The translations under genes and the position numbers were made by a program. This document shows positions 37,711 to 46,351 of a stretch of DNA of 64,000 nucleotides, one piece after another. Source of the DNA: Methanosarcina sp. DH2 (GTDB lineage Archaea > Halobacteriota > Methanosarcinia > Methanosarcinales > Methanosarcinaceae). The DNA is taken from NCBI RefSeq assembly GCF_020804225.1, contig NZ_WJBI01000002.1, positions 328,332-392,331 on the forward strand, read 5' to 3'. The notes under the pieces were generated by a model. That model had not been told where the DNA came from and ran no database searches. It saw nothing but the letters and a program-made list of their open reading frames with translations. Every line of letters starts with the position of its first letter. Positions within the stretch are counted from its first letter, which is position 1.

Positions 37711-37908
37711 TTATTTTTTCAGGGTTCTCCACATTACAGCAATTCTCTCTATATCAATATGGGTGTAGCCCTCTTCTTTTATAGTCCATTTAAGGCTCAG
37801 GACTCCGTCATTGCATTCTGCAGCTATTCCCCTGTATGTTGTATTTCCCCCAATATCAATTTCTACTTCTTTGCCCAGATAATACTTTTCAATGAACTCC
37901 TGTTTCAC
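37711..37908 (-). CDS. Small beta-barrel-like protein, 65 residues
   Basis: The GTG at 37908 is chosen because AGGAG lies nine bases upstream; the frame could begin three codons earlier. The sequence (GKEVEIDIGGNTTYRGIAAE, then GVLSLKW) has the strand pattern of an SH3/Sm-like barrel. Similar short proteins occur in Methanosarcina without known function. Stand-alone, next to a membrane protein gene on the same strand. Confidence 0.6.
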   Translation of the reverse strand: MKQEFIEKYYLGKEVEIDIGGNTTYRGIAAECNDGVLSLKWTIKEEGYTHIDIERIAVMWRTLKK

Positions 37909-38151
37909 AATTATCAACTCCTAGATTTTATCCTTCCGGATACAGATAGACCCGTGTGGTGTTTACCAAGATATAGTTAATATCAGGAAGGTATATTATA
38001 ACTTGAAAAACAGGGATTCTGAACATAGATCAGGGTAACAGGGTAAAAAAGATAGCTGCCGGGGTTTACTTAGCGCTTCTCATTAAAGTAACCGGGAGCA
38101 TTAAGAAAAAATTAAATCTTCAATAAGGCTCCCTAAAATTAGAAGTCCTAC

Positions 38152-39312
38152 TCAAGCAGTCGGTTCTGATCCGCCTGATCCAGATCCATCTGATTCGGAT
38201 GCACCCTGTTCAGGTGCGTATTCTTTCGACCCACTTAATCCTGTCTCGAATCCTGTTTCCGGCTGTATGGGAAGCTTGTCAAAAAACGGGATGTCTGCCC
38301 CGACAAACCAGGTTTCAAGGAAGCTCAAGAGGTGGTACTTCAGGAAAACTGCGATTGGTACGCTCAGAAACATTAAAATCCCGAAGGTCAGAAGCATTTC
38401 TATAACGACAAAGGGAATCAGGAGTATCCAGTTAAAGGGCTCTGATATAAAGGTCGAGAAGAGGAAATAAAGGACCCCGTCAACAATAAGGAAAATAATA
38501 ATTAACGCTATTATTAACAGCCCGAACAGGATTATTGCAAGGACGGTTACCCCAATTCCCAGAAGGAACCTGATAAACCAGTAAACCAGCACTTCCTGCC
38601 AGCTTTTTCTGAAATTTTTATAGATCATCCGGAAAGCCGAAAGAATTCCGGTTTCTTTGTAAATGGAAAGGGGAATTGCAAGGTTTAAGAAGGAGTTTAT
38701 TACTGCGCCGATCAGGGCAAGCAAAATAATTGCGCCAAAAAACCAGAACACTCCACCTACAATAGCAGGCAGGGCAAAATCAGGGGACTCATCAAGAAGT
38801 ACGGGGATAAAAGGCAGCAGAGCCAACATAAAGAGCACAAGAAAAACAAATGTAAGGGCTAAACGTATTAACAGCAGGTTGAACCCTTTTCCCATGAATT
38901 TTTTTGAATATGCCCAGAAGCGCACCTCATTCTTAACCAGGGCTTCTACAAAAACAAACTCCATGACACTGGAAATATAAGAAAAAATCAAAACTAACAG
39001 AAGAATGAAAAATATTACTGCAGCTATAATTGCCAGGGACGATACAGATTGAATGTAATTAAGACCAGGCCCTGATATTTCGGAAGGGAGGCCAGGTATC
39101 TCACCAGGTTCGATATTAGGAAAATCGTTTCCGTAATTATCGAAACCCGTTTGGTAGTTGGTGCCCGAGCCTCCATAATTGGACCCAATGCCACCAAGCA
39201 AAAAAATAATTATTGCAAGTTTTGCCCATTTCCAGAAGTCAAAAGGTTCGAAAAGGGCTATTCTTGTTCTTGAAATAGCCTTATCTACCGCATTTATTCC
39301 GCACCAGCTCAT
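38152..39312 (-). CDS. Multi-pass membrane protein of unknown function
   Basis: 386 residues with about six hydrophobic spans (near residues 30-42, 92-112, 143-165, 177-200, 240-275, 290-320). A Gly/Asn-rich loop follows the first span, and the C-terminus is acidic and Ser/Gly-rich (SESDGSGSGGSEP). The opening SRTRIALFEPFDFWKWAKLA recalls the archaeal families of uncharacterised membrane proteins with a DUF7544-like pattern. No ribosome binding site is evident upstream of ATG 39312, so translation may be leaderless. Confidence 0.7.
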   Translation of the reverse strand: MSWCGINAVDKAISRTRIALFEPFDFWKWAKLAIIIFLLGGIGSNYGGSGTNYQTGFDNYGNDFPNIEPGEIPGLPSEISGPGLNYIQSVSSLAIIAAVIFFILLLVLIFSYISSVMEFVFVEALVKNEVRFWAYSKKFMGKGFNLLLIRLALTFVFLVLFMLALLPFIPVLLDESPDFALPAIVGGVFWFFGAIILLALIGAVINSFLNLAIPLSIYKETGILSAFRMIYKNFRKSWQEVLVYWFIRFLLGIGVTVLAIILFGLLIIALIIIFLIVDGVLYFLFSTFISEPFNWILLIPFVVIEMLLTFGILMFLSVPIAVFLKYHLLSFLETWFVGADIPFFDKLPIQPETGFETGLSGSKEYAPEQGASESDGSGSGGSEPTA

Positions 39313-39463
39313 GACATATAATTTTATTCAGTAGATAAGTAATTATCTGTATAATAAAAATATAATAGAACATATTCTCGATAGGTTTGCAGGCAATCCA
39401 ACTAATGAACCAGAACTGATTAACCTGATCTAACTGACCTGGTTAACCAGAATTATAGTTTAT

Positions 39464-39935
39464 TCAGTATGGATGCGTGTTTGATACTCCCTCGAGAAAG
39501 GGATCTCCATAAGCAACAAAGCCAGATTTCCTGTAAAAGCCTGTTGTATGTGTCTGCATGTGCGCATGAACTTCTTCTGCTCCCAGTTCGGCAGCTCTTT
39601 CCAGAAGTTTCTTCACAACGAGTTTGTCGACCTGTTTTCTCCGGCATTCTTTCAGGATGGCAATCCTTCCGATAAACCACAGGTTTTTCCATCGTTAAAA
39701 AGCCTGCACGTGGTTACTGGCATGGTGCTTGCATACACAATAACATGATAGGGCCTTAAGTCTGCCCTGTCAAATTCCTCTTCTTCCGGCACATTTTGTT
39801 CTTTTATGAAGACTTTCTGTTCTTTTATAAAGATTTTCTGTTCTTTTATGAAGACCGTCCTGCGGACATGGAAGGCTTCCTCCAGTTCTTCAGGACTTTC
39901 TACATCAATCCATTTTATCCTCTTTAACTGTTCAT
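39464..39935 (-). pseudogene. GNAT acetyltransferase relic with an internal repeat
   Basis: Read on the minus strand, 39930-39690 encodes KWIDVESPEELEEAFHVRRT, then VFIKEQ repeated three times, then NVPEEEEFDRADLRPYHVIV. After one frameshift near 39685 (a base is missing in GGAAAAACC) it resumes with LWFIGRIAILKECRRKQVDK and ends FYRKSGFVAYGDPFLEG. These are the typical blocks of ElaA-like GNATs. A second frameshift lies near the ATG at 39935. Normal members have one VFVEEQ, so two 21-bp units were gained. Confidence 0.8.
39798..39860. repeat. 21-bp tandem repeat inside the GNAT relic
   Basis: Three copies of TGTTCTTTTATGAAGACTTTC-like sequence in tandem, seven codons per unit. Confidence 0.85.
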
Positions 39936-40186
39936 GCTTATTTTTCTATCCAGAAGCCTCTTTTTTTCAGTTCCTGAAGTCTCTTTTTCTACAAAAATCC
40001 GGAGAATAAAATACTTTTTTCACACAATGATAGGATAACCTCAAAATATATGATAAAATTTCCAAAAATGATGAAATGATAATATTTTCAAAATCAAGTT
40101 TCAGATGAAGAAAACCTGTATCGAAGAAATTTACGCTGAAATTGGGTGAACAGATCAAAAATAAATTACAGATCAAAATAGATTAA

Positions 40187-40280
40187 CGGGCCCGCCGCGA
40201 TTCGAACACGAGTCAATGGGTATCTTCGTAATAATTTTACTTCGAAGCCCATTAGGATATCCTGGCTACCCTACGAGCCC
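40187..40280 (-). tRNA. tRNA-Arg (anticodon TCG) with intron
   Basis: Acceptor arms GGGCTCG (5' end at 40280) and CGGGCCC (40188-40194), discriminator G at 40187, CCA not encoded. The anticodon arm is ATGGG / CCCAT around CTTCGA, giving TCG. The T arm has GTTCGAAT. About 19-20 nt of intron follow the anticodon; CTTCG pairs with CGAAG across it, and TAA/TTA form an outer stem, the bulge-helix-bulge pattern cut by archaeal splicing endonuclease. Exact cut points are not certain. Confidence 0.9.
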
Positions 40281-40823
40281 ATGGTGCAGAAGTAGTGATA
40301 GTAACTATCTATATTAAAGGTTTCTCTCAGAATTAAGAAAGGGGGACAGAAAAAAAGAATAAGTTCAAAAGCTTCCCTGTAATGAAAATATTTATCAAGT
40401 CATACAGACTAAATAAATGACCGCAGATTACGTAAAAAAAGAGGAAATTTATGGTTCAAAGCCAGGTCAAAATTAGTAGAAGTATTAATGAAAAAAAGAA
40501 ATACACCACAAACATAACTTTTATATTACAAAAGTTCTTTTAATATATAGAAATGATTTCCGATATCATATCATTATACATTATTGGAATGCAGAAGTCA
40601 GAACGGTCTTTATCTTAATTAATAAAATTAAGTAGAATGTTATTTGTTTCAAGCTGTGAACTAATATTGAATATGTGTATTAAGTTAGAAAACTCTTTAG
40701 AAGATCTGAAGATTATTTGAATATTTTCTATAACTTACAATCTATTGTATAACAAATTAAATTCCGTCTGATGTCGCGGGTAGAAATGGGGCAAAGTACG
40801 CAGAAGAATGAGGGTTTACAAAA
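40281..40823. other. Intergenic region before the KaiC-like gene
   Basis: 543 bp, AT-rich, without a supported gene. It carries the promoter of tRNA-Arg on its left side and of the KaiC-like gene on its right. Confidence 0.4.
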
Positions 40824-41546
40824 ATGGAGAGGGTTTCAACAGGTATAGAGGAGCTGGACAGGAAATTGAGTGGAGGCTATCCTGTGAATAAAGCAACCCT
40901 AATAACAGGTGTGGCAGGGAGCGGAAAGACTATTTTCGGAATCCATTTCATTCACAGGAGCTGTGTTGAAGGCAGAAAATGCCTGATAATCGCAACAGAA
41001 GAAACTCCTGAAGACATTCTCTACCAGGCAGAAATGCTGGGGCATGACATTAAACCTTACTACGAGAGCGGGCAGCTTAGTATAGAAAATATATTTGAGA
41101 GCCGTTCCGAAAGTATAGGGCAGACAAGATATGGTTTTAAGCCTGAAAGCCTTGATATTGAACTTCCTAACCTTATAGAATTCATACATGAAGGAACAGA
41201 ATGCCTGGTCATAGATAACCTGGGAACTTTTGCCCTGAGAGTTTCCAAAAAAAGGCTAAGAGACCAGTTTGACGGACTGAACTACCTTGTGAGAAAAAAA
41301 GGCTGCACTACTCTTCTAATCATGGACGAGTCAGCACACAATCTGACTCACCAGCTTGCTGAGTACTCAGTCTATGGTTCTATTCGTCTCCTGGTAAAAG
41401 AAAATGCTTATCTCGGAAAAATGGAACGATATCTGTGCATACCCAAGATGCGCAGCACTCCTATTTCTCCCGATATGTCTGTCTTTGAAATAACATCTGA
41501 AGGGATCAATATTCATGAACCCGAGGGAGGAAGCCTTGTTGAATAA
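40824..41546 (+). CDS. KaiC/RadA-like single-domain ATPase, copy 1
   Basis: 240 residues. Walker A GVAGSGKT at 29-36, Walker B CLVIDNL at about 131-137, opening STGIEELDRKLSGGYP as in KaiC/GvpD-type RecA folds. Paired Walker-loop acidic residues ATEETPED follow. It overlaps the response regulator gene on the same strand, and a paralogue (42879-43601) faces it. Likely a signalling ATPase acting with that regulator; function is inferred from position. Confidence 0.85.
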   Translation: MERVSTGIEELDRKLSGGYPVNKATLITGVAGSGKTIFGIHFIHRSCVEGRKCLIIATEETPEDILYQAEMLGHDIKPYYESGQLSIENIFESRSESIGQTRYGFKPESLDIELPNLIEFIHEGTECLVIDNLGTFALRVSKKRLRDQFDGLNYLVRKKGCTTLLIMDESAHNLTHQLAEYSVYGSIRLLVKENAYLGKMERYLCIPKMRSTPISPDMSVFEITSEGINIHEPEGGSLVE

Positions 41547-42390
41547 GAAAAACAAACCAAAAGTCCTGATCGTAGATGACATGAAGGAAAATGTAGAACT
41601 TATGGAAGCCTACCTTGCAGTTGAACCTTATGAAGTAATCTCTGCCTACGGTGGAAAAGAAGCACTCCAGAAGGTTCTGGAAGAAAAACCGGACATTGTC
41701 CTTCTGGATGTTATGATGCCAGAGCTCAATGGCTACGAAGTCTGCAAAATTCTCAAGGAAAATCCGGAAACTCAGTTCATTCCCGTCCTGATGCTTACAG
41801 CCCTCTCGGAACTTGAAGACCGGATAAGGGGAATTGAAGTTGGAGCTGATGATTTCCTCACAAAACCCATAAACAGGCTTGAACTCAAGACAAGGGTAAA
41901 ATCTCTGCTCAGAGTCAAGTGCCTTCACGACAGGCTCGTTGCTGACCGTGACAGTCTAGAAGTAAAAAACAGAGTACAGAGCATCCTTACAGCCGTAATT
42001 CCGACCCTTCTCCAGTCTGTCTCCAATGAAGAAAAGAAGGTTATAATAAATCAGATGACAGGAATGGTTGAGAAAACTCTTCTTGATATGTACCACTTTG
42101 AGGACAGGGAAATGGACCTTGCCTACGCAGGAAATGTCTGCGCCGATATCATGAACCAGCTGGGCGGAAACTTTTCCTCAACTATGGGTGAAAGTGGAAA
42201 GCTCTGGATAGTCAAAGGAACAAAATGCCCCTGGAAAGGAGAAGAAGCCCGCAAAAACCCTATCCTTTGCACACTAACCAGGAAGATTTTTTCAAACATA
42301 ACATTGAAAGTAGACTCAGGTTGCAGCCTTGAAGCCCTAAAAACCATAGGAAACAGGAATGACTGCTGTGAATTTATCATAAAAGCATAA
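41515..42390 (+). CDS. Response regulator with methanogen-type output domain
   Basis: 291 residues from ATG 41515; a TTG at 41536, five bases after GGGAGG, is the better supported start and would give 284 residues. The receiver domain has KVLIVDDMKENVELMEAYLA, phosphoacceptor region VLLDVMMPELNGYE and the Thr/Lys pair MLTALS and TKPI. After a helical linker (about 140-180) the C-terminal domain contains C and CPWKGEE plus NPILC and CCEF, as in the poorly known methanogen output domain. No histidine kinase is adjacent. The 3' end of the KaiC-like gene overlaps it. Confidence 0.85.
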   Translation: MNPREEALLNKKNKPKVLIVDDMKENVELMEAYLAVEPYEVISAYGGKEALQKVLEEKPDIVLLDVMMPELNGYEVCKILKENPETQFIPVLMLTALSELEDRIRGIEVGADDFLTKPINRLELKTRVKSLLRVKCLHDRLVADRDSLEVKNRVQSILTAVIPTLLQSVSNEEKKVIINQMTGMVEKTLLDMYHFEDREMDLAYAGNVCADIMNQLGGNFSSTMGESGKLWIVKGTKCPWKGEEARKNPILCTLTRKIFSNITLKVDSGCSLEALKTIGNRNDCCEFIIKA

Positions 42391-42878
42391 TATATTTCAG
42401 TCATCTTCACCTGATGCCTTAATAGGTCATATACGAATTTCCTTTTCATATGAACTCTTTTTCGTATGAACTCTTTTTTTTTGGATGAACCCTTTTTCTT
42501 CTCAAATCCTTTTATTGGCTAAAAACAACAGTTTTCACGGATATATAATAGGACATCCAGCTCAATTAACTTATTAATTAATGTTAGAGTCAAATTTCCA
42601 TAAAATTTCAACCCAATTTAATCAGTCCTCCTGAGCAAGGATAACTGCTATAACCAATAAATTAGTCCTCCTGAGCGCAGCGAAGCGTAGCGAAAAGGAC
42701 GCGTACTCCCGAGGCGCAATTCGGGATGGCAAGCTATGCAGATGTAACTGTCTATCCGTTATCCTGTGTACCCTCAGTTACTATCTCCTTTTTACTCTGT
42801 TTTCCTTAATCTCAGAGGTTAGTTTTTCTGTTTGAAGGGACATTCAGGAAATTAAATCGGGTCATTTTACAGTTGATT
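42391..42878. other. Convergent intergenic region with short palindromes
   Basis: 488 bp, no gene. TCCTCCTGAGC occurs twice (near 42625 and 42664), and a palindromic GCGCAGCGAAGCG / CCCGAGGCGCAATTCGGG stretch resembles the one at 37.3 kb. Confidence 0.5.
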
Positions 42879-43601
42879 TCATCCTACAGTTGATTTCATC
42901 CCTGCGATAACTCTGATCCCCTGCGGGGTTATATCAAACAGAGAATACTTGACCGGAACTGGAGTATTTCTCATTTTCTCAATGTAGAGATATTGCTTCG
43001 TTTTTCCCGAACTGTAATTTTCCTGTGTTGTGAGCCTCATCAGCCCGAAAACCATGTAACCTGTAAGCTTGTGAGTCAGCTCGTAAGAGTCCTCGTCCAT
43101 TATAAAGAGGCTTGTGCATCCGTTTTTCAGGAGGATGATGCTTATCGAGCTGAACTCATCTGCAAACTCCCTGATGTCATGGTGTATGGCCATTACTCCG
43201 ATATTGTCAATGACCACAACATCAACCTCCGAAGACATGGAGCTCAGATATTCAATTATATCCGTGTCAACGGCGCATAGGCCTTTTCCGAATTTAGAGG
43301 TGCTTTTGATCTTGTTCATTTTGTCTTCGAATACATTCCTTATACTGAGCTGCTTGTTCTCAAGGAAAGGCTCCAGGTCAAGCTTGAGGCTCCGCGCCTG
43401 AGTGAGTACGTCTTCAGTGAGTTCTCTGGTAAGAACAAGTATGCATTTTCGGCCTTCCTGACAGCTCCTGTGAAGGAAATGAAGCCCAAGGATGGTTTTT
43501 CCTGAGCCAGGAGGGCCGGTAATCAGAATACTCTTTCCCTTAGGATACCCTCCCTCTATCAACAAATCCAACCCTTCTACTCCGGTAGACAAACTCTCCA
43601 T
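42879..43601 (-). CDS. KaiC/RadA-like single-domain ATPase, copy 2
   Basis: 240 residues, the same length as copy 1 and clearly paralogous (STGVEGLDLLIEGGYPKGKS, Walker A GPPGSGKT, VVVIDNIG as Walker B). It faces copy 1 and the response regulator. No partner gene is on its own strand. Role unknown; possibly a second output or target of the same signalling unit. Confidence 0.85.
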   Translation of the reverse strand: MESLSTGVEGLDLLIEGGYPKGKSILITGPPGSGKTILGLHFLHRSCQEGRKCILVLTRELTEDVLTQARSLKLDLEPFLENKQLSIRNVFEDKMNKIKSTSKFGKGLCAVDTDIIEYLSSMSSEVDVVVIDNIGVMAIHHDIREFADEFSSISIILLKNGCTSLFIMDEDSYELTHKLTGYMVFGLMRLTTQENYSSGKTKQYLYIEKMRNTPVPVKYSLFDITPQGIRVIAGMKSTVG

Positions 43602-43942
43602 ACTATCACATCTTTAAACGCGATAAGTTTTTTAAACGCGATAAGCTTCTCATCAAGATAAGTTAATCTCTTACTTACTATAAAAAGTAAGTTTCTTTTT
43701 ATTATGTTATGTTTCAACCAATATATTATTTCCTGAAAAACTAAAATAAGTTGACAGAAAGTAAAATACCTTTAAAAATTACAGAAACTGAAGTAAAGGG
43801 GGCTGGTGGGATAGGAACTGACAGAAATTGATAGTACAGGACGTGGAAATTGATAATACAGGATATGGAAATCGATAGTAGAGGAAAATATTAAAAACAG
43901 AACTTTTTAAAACCGGACTCTAATTGAGTGCATGCAGGTGCA
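43602..43942. other. Short intergenic region with no gene seen
   Basis: 341 bp upstream of the KaiC-like gene and downstream of a TrkA-type gene. A repeated GATAGTA/GGAAATTGATA pattern near 43830-43880. Confidence 0.4.
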
Positions 43943-44620
43943 TTAATCTAGATATTTCTCTTTAAACTCCGAAATCTGCTTGCTGCTTCCTGCAACTGCA
44001 ATTATGTCCCCTGCATGGAGTACAATCTCTTTGCTAATAGTAGTAGAGACTAGACCTCCACGCTCAATACCTATTACCGTGCATCCGATTTTATTTTCGA
44101 GGTCCAGGTCTTCTATTGATCTTCTGTCAAAGAAAGATCCCTTCTCAATATGGTGCTTTTCAATTTCTATGCCCTCGTAAAGCATTATATCTTCATCAAT
44201 CCTGCAGATTTTCCCGATGCAATTTGCACTCATTTTAGCAAGCATCTGTCCTGCAACTATGGAAAGAGACCCGACATAGTCAGCTCCTGCTTTATATATC
44301 TTATCTATGGATTTTACAGAGTTTGCCCTTGCCACAATGGTAGTTTCAGGATTCAGTCCTCTGGAAATAAGGGTTGCGAAAATAACATTGGTATCATCAT
44401 TAAGGGCTACAAACACAAAGGATGCGGTCTTTACTCCTGCTGCGATCTGAACCTCCTCATCTGCTCCGTTGCCCACAAGATGTTCAAACTCTATATTCTC
44501 AAAAACTTTTTCATTAGAGTCAACAACTACAAAACGGAACAGTCCTCCAGAGAGTTCACTCACAATGCTCTTTCCAACGTCTCCATATCCAAGTACGACA
44601 AGATGCCCTTTTGACTCCAT
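43943..44620 (-). CDS. TrkA-type RCK protein (potassium uptake regulator)
   Basis: 225 residues. RCK_N domain with nucleotide-binding GYGDVG at residues 11-16 and acidic end of strand two (VVVDSNEKVF), then an RCK_C domain (IEKGSFFDRRSIEDLDL onwards). Such proteins bind NAD or ATP and gate K+ channels or Trk/Ktr transporters. The channel gene 333 bp upstream on the same strand has its own RCK domains, so this may be a soluble partner or belong to another transporter. Confidence 0.85.
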   Translation of the reverse strand: MESKGHLVVLGYGDVGKSIVSELSGGLFRFVVVDSNEKVFENIEFEHLVGNGADEEVQIAAGVKTASFVFVALNDDTNVIFATLISRGLNPETTIVARANSVKSIDKIYKAGADYVGSLSIVAGQMLAKMSANCIGKICRIDEDIMLYEGIEIEKHHIEKGSFFDRRSIEDLDLENKIGCTVIGIERGGLVSTTISKEIVLHAGDIIAVAGSSKQISEFKEKYLD

Positions 44621-44811
44621 CTTGAATCTCCCCGTCTTTAAACAAATTTTGAATAATTATTTATATAATATCACTTACAGTAAATGTTAAATCATTCACA
44701 GTAAACGTTATCCTGCGATTAACTTGCTAGGTGTTTAGCGTTATCCGACTATTTATCCGATAGTTAGTTTTATTTGGAATTTATGATTTTAAACTGATGA
44801 AATTGATTATA

Positions 44812-44930
44812 TTATGCTGGATACATGTATTATGCTGGATACATGTATTGTGCTGGATACATATATTGTGCTGGATACAGATATTGCGCTGGATATATAT
44901 TATGCTGGACATATATTATGCTGTAGCACA
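44812..44930. repeat. Tandem repeat of about 19 bp between the two RCK genes
   Basis: About seven copies of TATTATGCTGGATACATG-like units, decaying to the left edge. Non-coding; it makes up much of the 333-bp spacer 44621-44952. Confidence 0.85.
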
Positions 44931-44952
44931 ATCCATAGTTTCAGGCTGAGGA

Positions 44953-45996
44953 TCAATGTGTGAGCTTTTTTAGCTTCGAAAGCTCCTCAGGAGTCCCTAC
45001 AGCCAGCAGGACAGAGTTTCCCCGAATGACATCATGTTCTTCAGGATTAAAAGAGAGGTTTCCACTTTTCCAGATTCCCACTATCCTTGCGTCTGTCAGC
45101 TTCTGGCTGGAAACTTCCTTAAGGGTTTTGCCTATAAGAGGGCTCTTGAGATAGACAGGAAATTCAGTAACATGCACTCCTTTAAAGATTTCAGTTGCCC
45201 CTGTTACCCTGCTTACAAGCCTATCCATAGCCTTTCTCCCGATAAACTGCCCGAACATTGATTTAGGAGAAACGACCATGTCTGCACCAGCATATTTAAG
45301 GTATTTAGAGTTAGACAGGTCTTCAACGATGGCAATAATATTGAGGTGCTCAAACTCTCTTGCAGTCAGTACGATGTTTGCGTTTCTCTCGTCGGACTTA
45401 TTGGCAATAAGGACCCGGGCTTTTTCAATACCTGCATTAATAAGGGTCTGTTTGTCACTTGGAGTCCCGAAAATGCAGGGGATGTCTCTGTAAACAAGTT
45501 CTTTGATCAGGTCTTCTTCGTCTTCGATTATTATGAACGTTATCTCCTGCTCTGCCAGTTCATCAATCAGGGTTTCTACCAGCTGGTTGTATCCACAGAT
45601 AATAATGTGGTCTTTCGTGCCAGAAGGAACTTTCCTGGGCATCCTGAACTTGATCACCTTGTCCATCCAGGGAGTGATAACATAAGTTGCAAGAAAGCCT
45701 GAGATAAGAATAATTCCCATGACCTGTACCACTATGGAAAAAACCCTTCCCGGAAGCGAAGTGAAGACCACATCGCCGTATCCTACCGTCGCAACGGTAG
45801 TTGTAGCCCAATAGATAGCTGTGATAGCGTTTGCATTTTCTAATTGGTTCTCAAGAACCATAATATATTTGAAAAGCAGGACATAGATAGTAAGCAAGAG
45901 AAGAGCTGTAATTTTATATGCCAGATTGAGCCTTTTGCGCATTATTTTCCTAAACATTGATTTGCGCTTCGTCTTTTTTCTTTCTGAAGAAAACAT
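44953..45996 (-). CDS. MthK-like potassium channel with RCK domains
   Basis: 347 residues. Two membrane spans (about 29-48 and 85-108) around a pore with filter TVATVGYGD (TVGYGD at 70-75), then an RCK_N domain (HIIICGYNQLVETLIDEL) and an RCK_C domain (EFPVYLKSPLIGKTLKEVSS). This is the plan of MthK, a ligand-gated K+ channel. A basic N-terminus (KRKSMFRKIMRKR) precedes the first span. Same strand as the TrkA-like gene, but a repeat lies between. Confidence 0.93.
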   Translation of the reverse strand: MFSSERKKTKRKSMFRKIMRKRLNLAYKITALLLLTIYVLLFKYIMVLENQLENANAITAIYWATTTVATVGYGDVVFTSLPGRVFSIVVQVMGIILISGFLATYVITPWMDKVIKFRMPRKVPSGTKDHIIICGYNQLVETLIDELAEQEITFIIIEDEEDLIKELVYRDIPCIFGTPSDKQTLINAGIEKARVLIANKSDERNANIVLTAREFEHLNIIAIVEDLSNSKYLKYAGADMVVSPKSMFGQFIGRKAMDRLVSRVTGATEIFKGVHVTEFPVYLKSPLIGKTLKEVSSQKLTDARIVGIWKSGNLSFNPEEHDVIRGNSVLLAVGTPEELSKLKKLTH

Positions 45997-46284
45997 TTTC
46001 AGTGCCCTGCCTTATTTTTGCTGCTGAACTACGTGAAAATACCTTATAATCTTTATTAATATCTCTATGTGTTCATAGAATTTAGCTTGAAGGTTACTTG
46101 AAAATTTCTTCTCACAGCCCGGAATATTACTACAAAGGAACAGGAAATCTCGAAGAGAGATAGGAAAAGTAAACAGGAGCAATAGAAAAAAGGAGTCCTG
46201 AATCAAAAAAATCAGTAAAGCCGGAAAAAGAAGTCTTAATTCCAGCTTTCCGGCAGATTTCCGACTTAATTAAGTTAATGACGT

Positions 46285-46350
46285 TGTTCTCATTCCGATC
46301 TATTCTCAATTTGATCTATTCTCAATTTGATCTATTCTCAATTCGACCTG
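46285..46350. repeat. 16-bp tandem repeat near the site-2 protease 3' end
   Basis: Three to four units of GATCTATTCTCAATTT, directly after the stop of the site-2 protease gene. Confidence 0.75.
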
Positions 46351-46351
46351 T

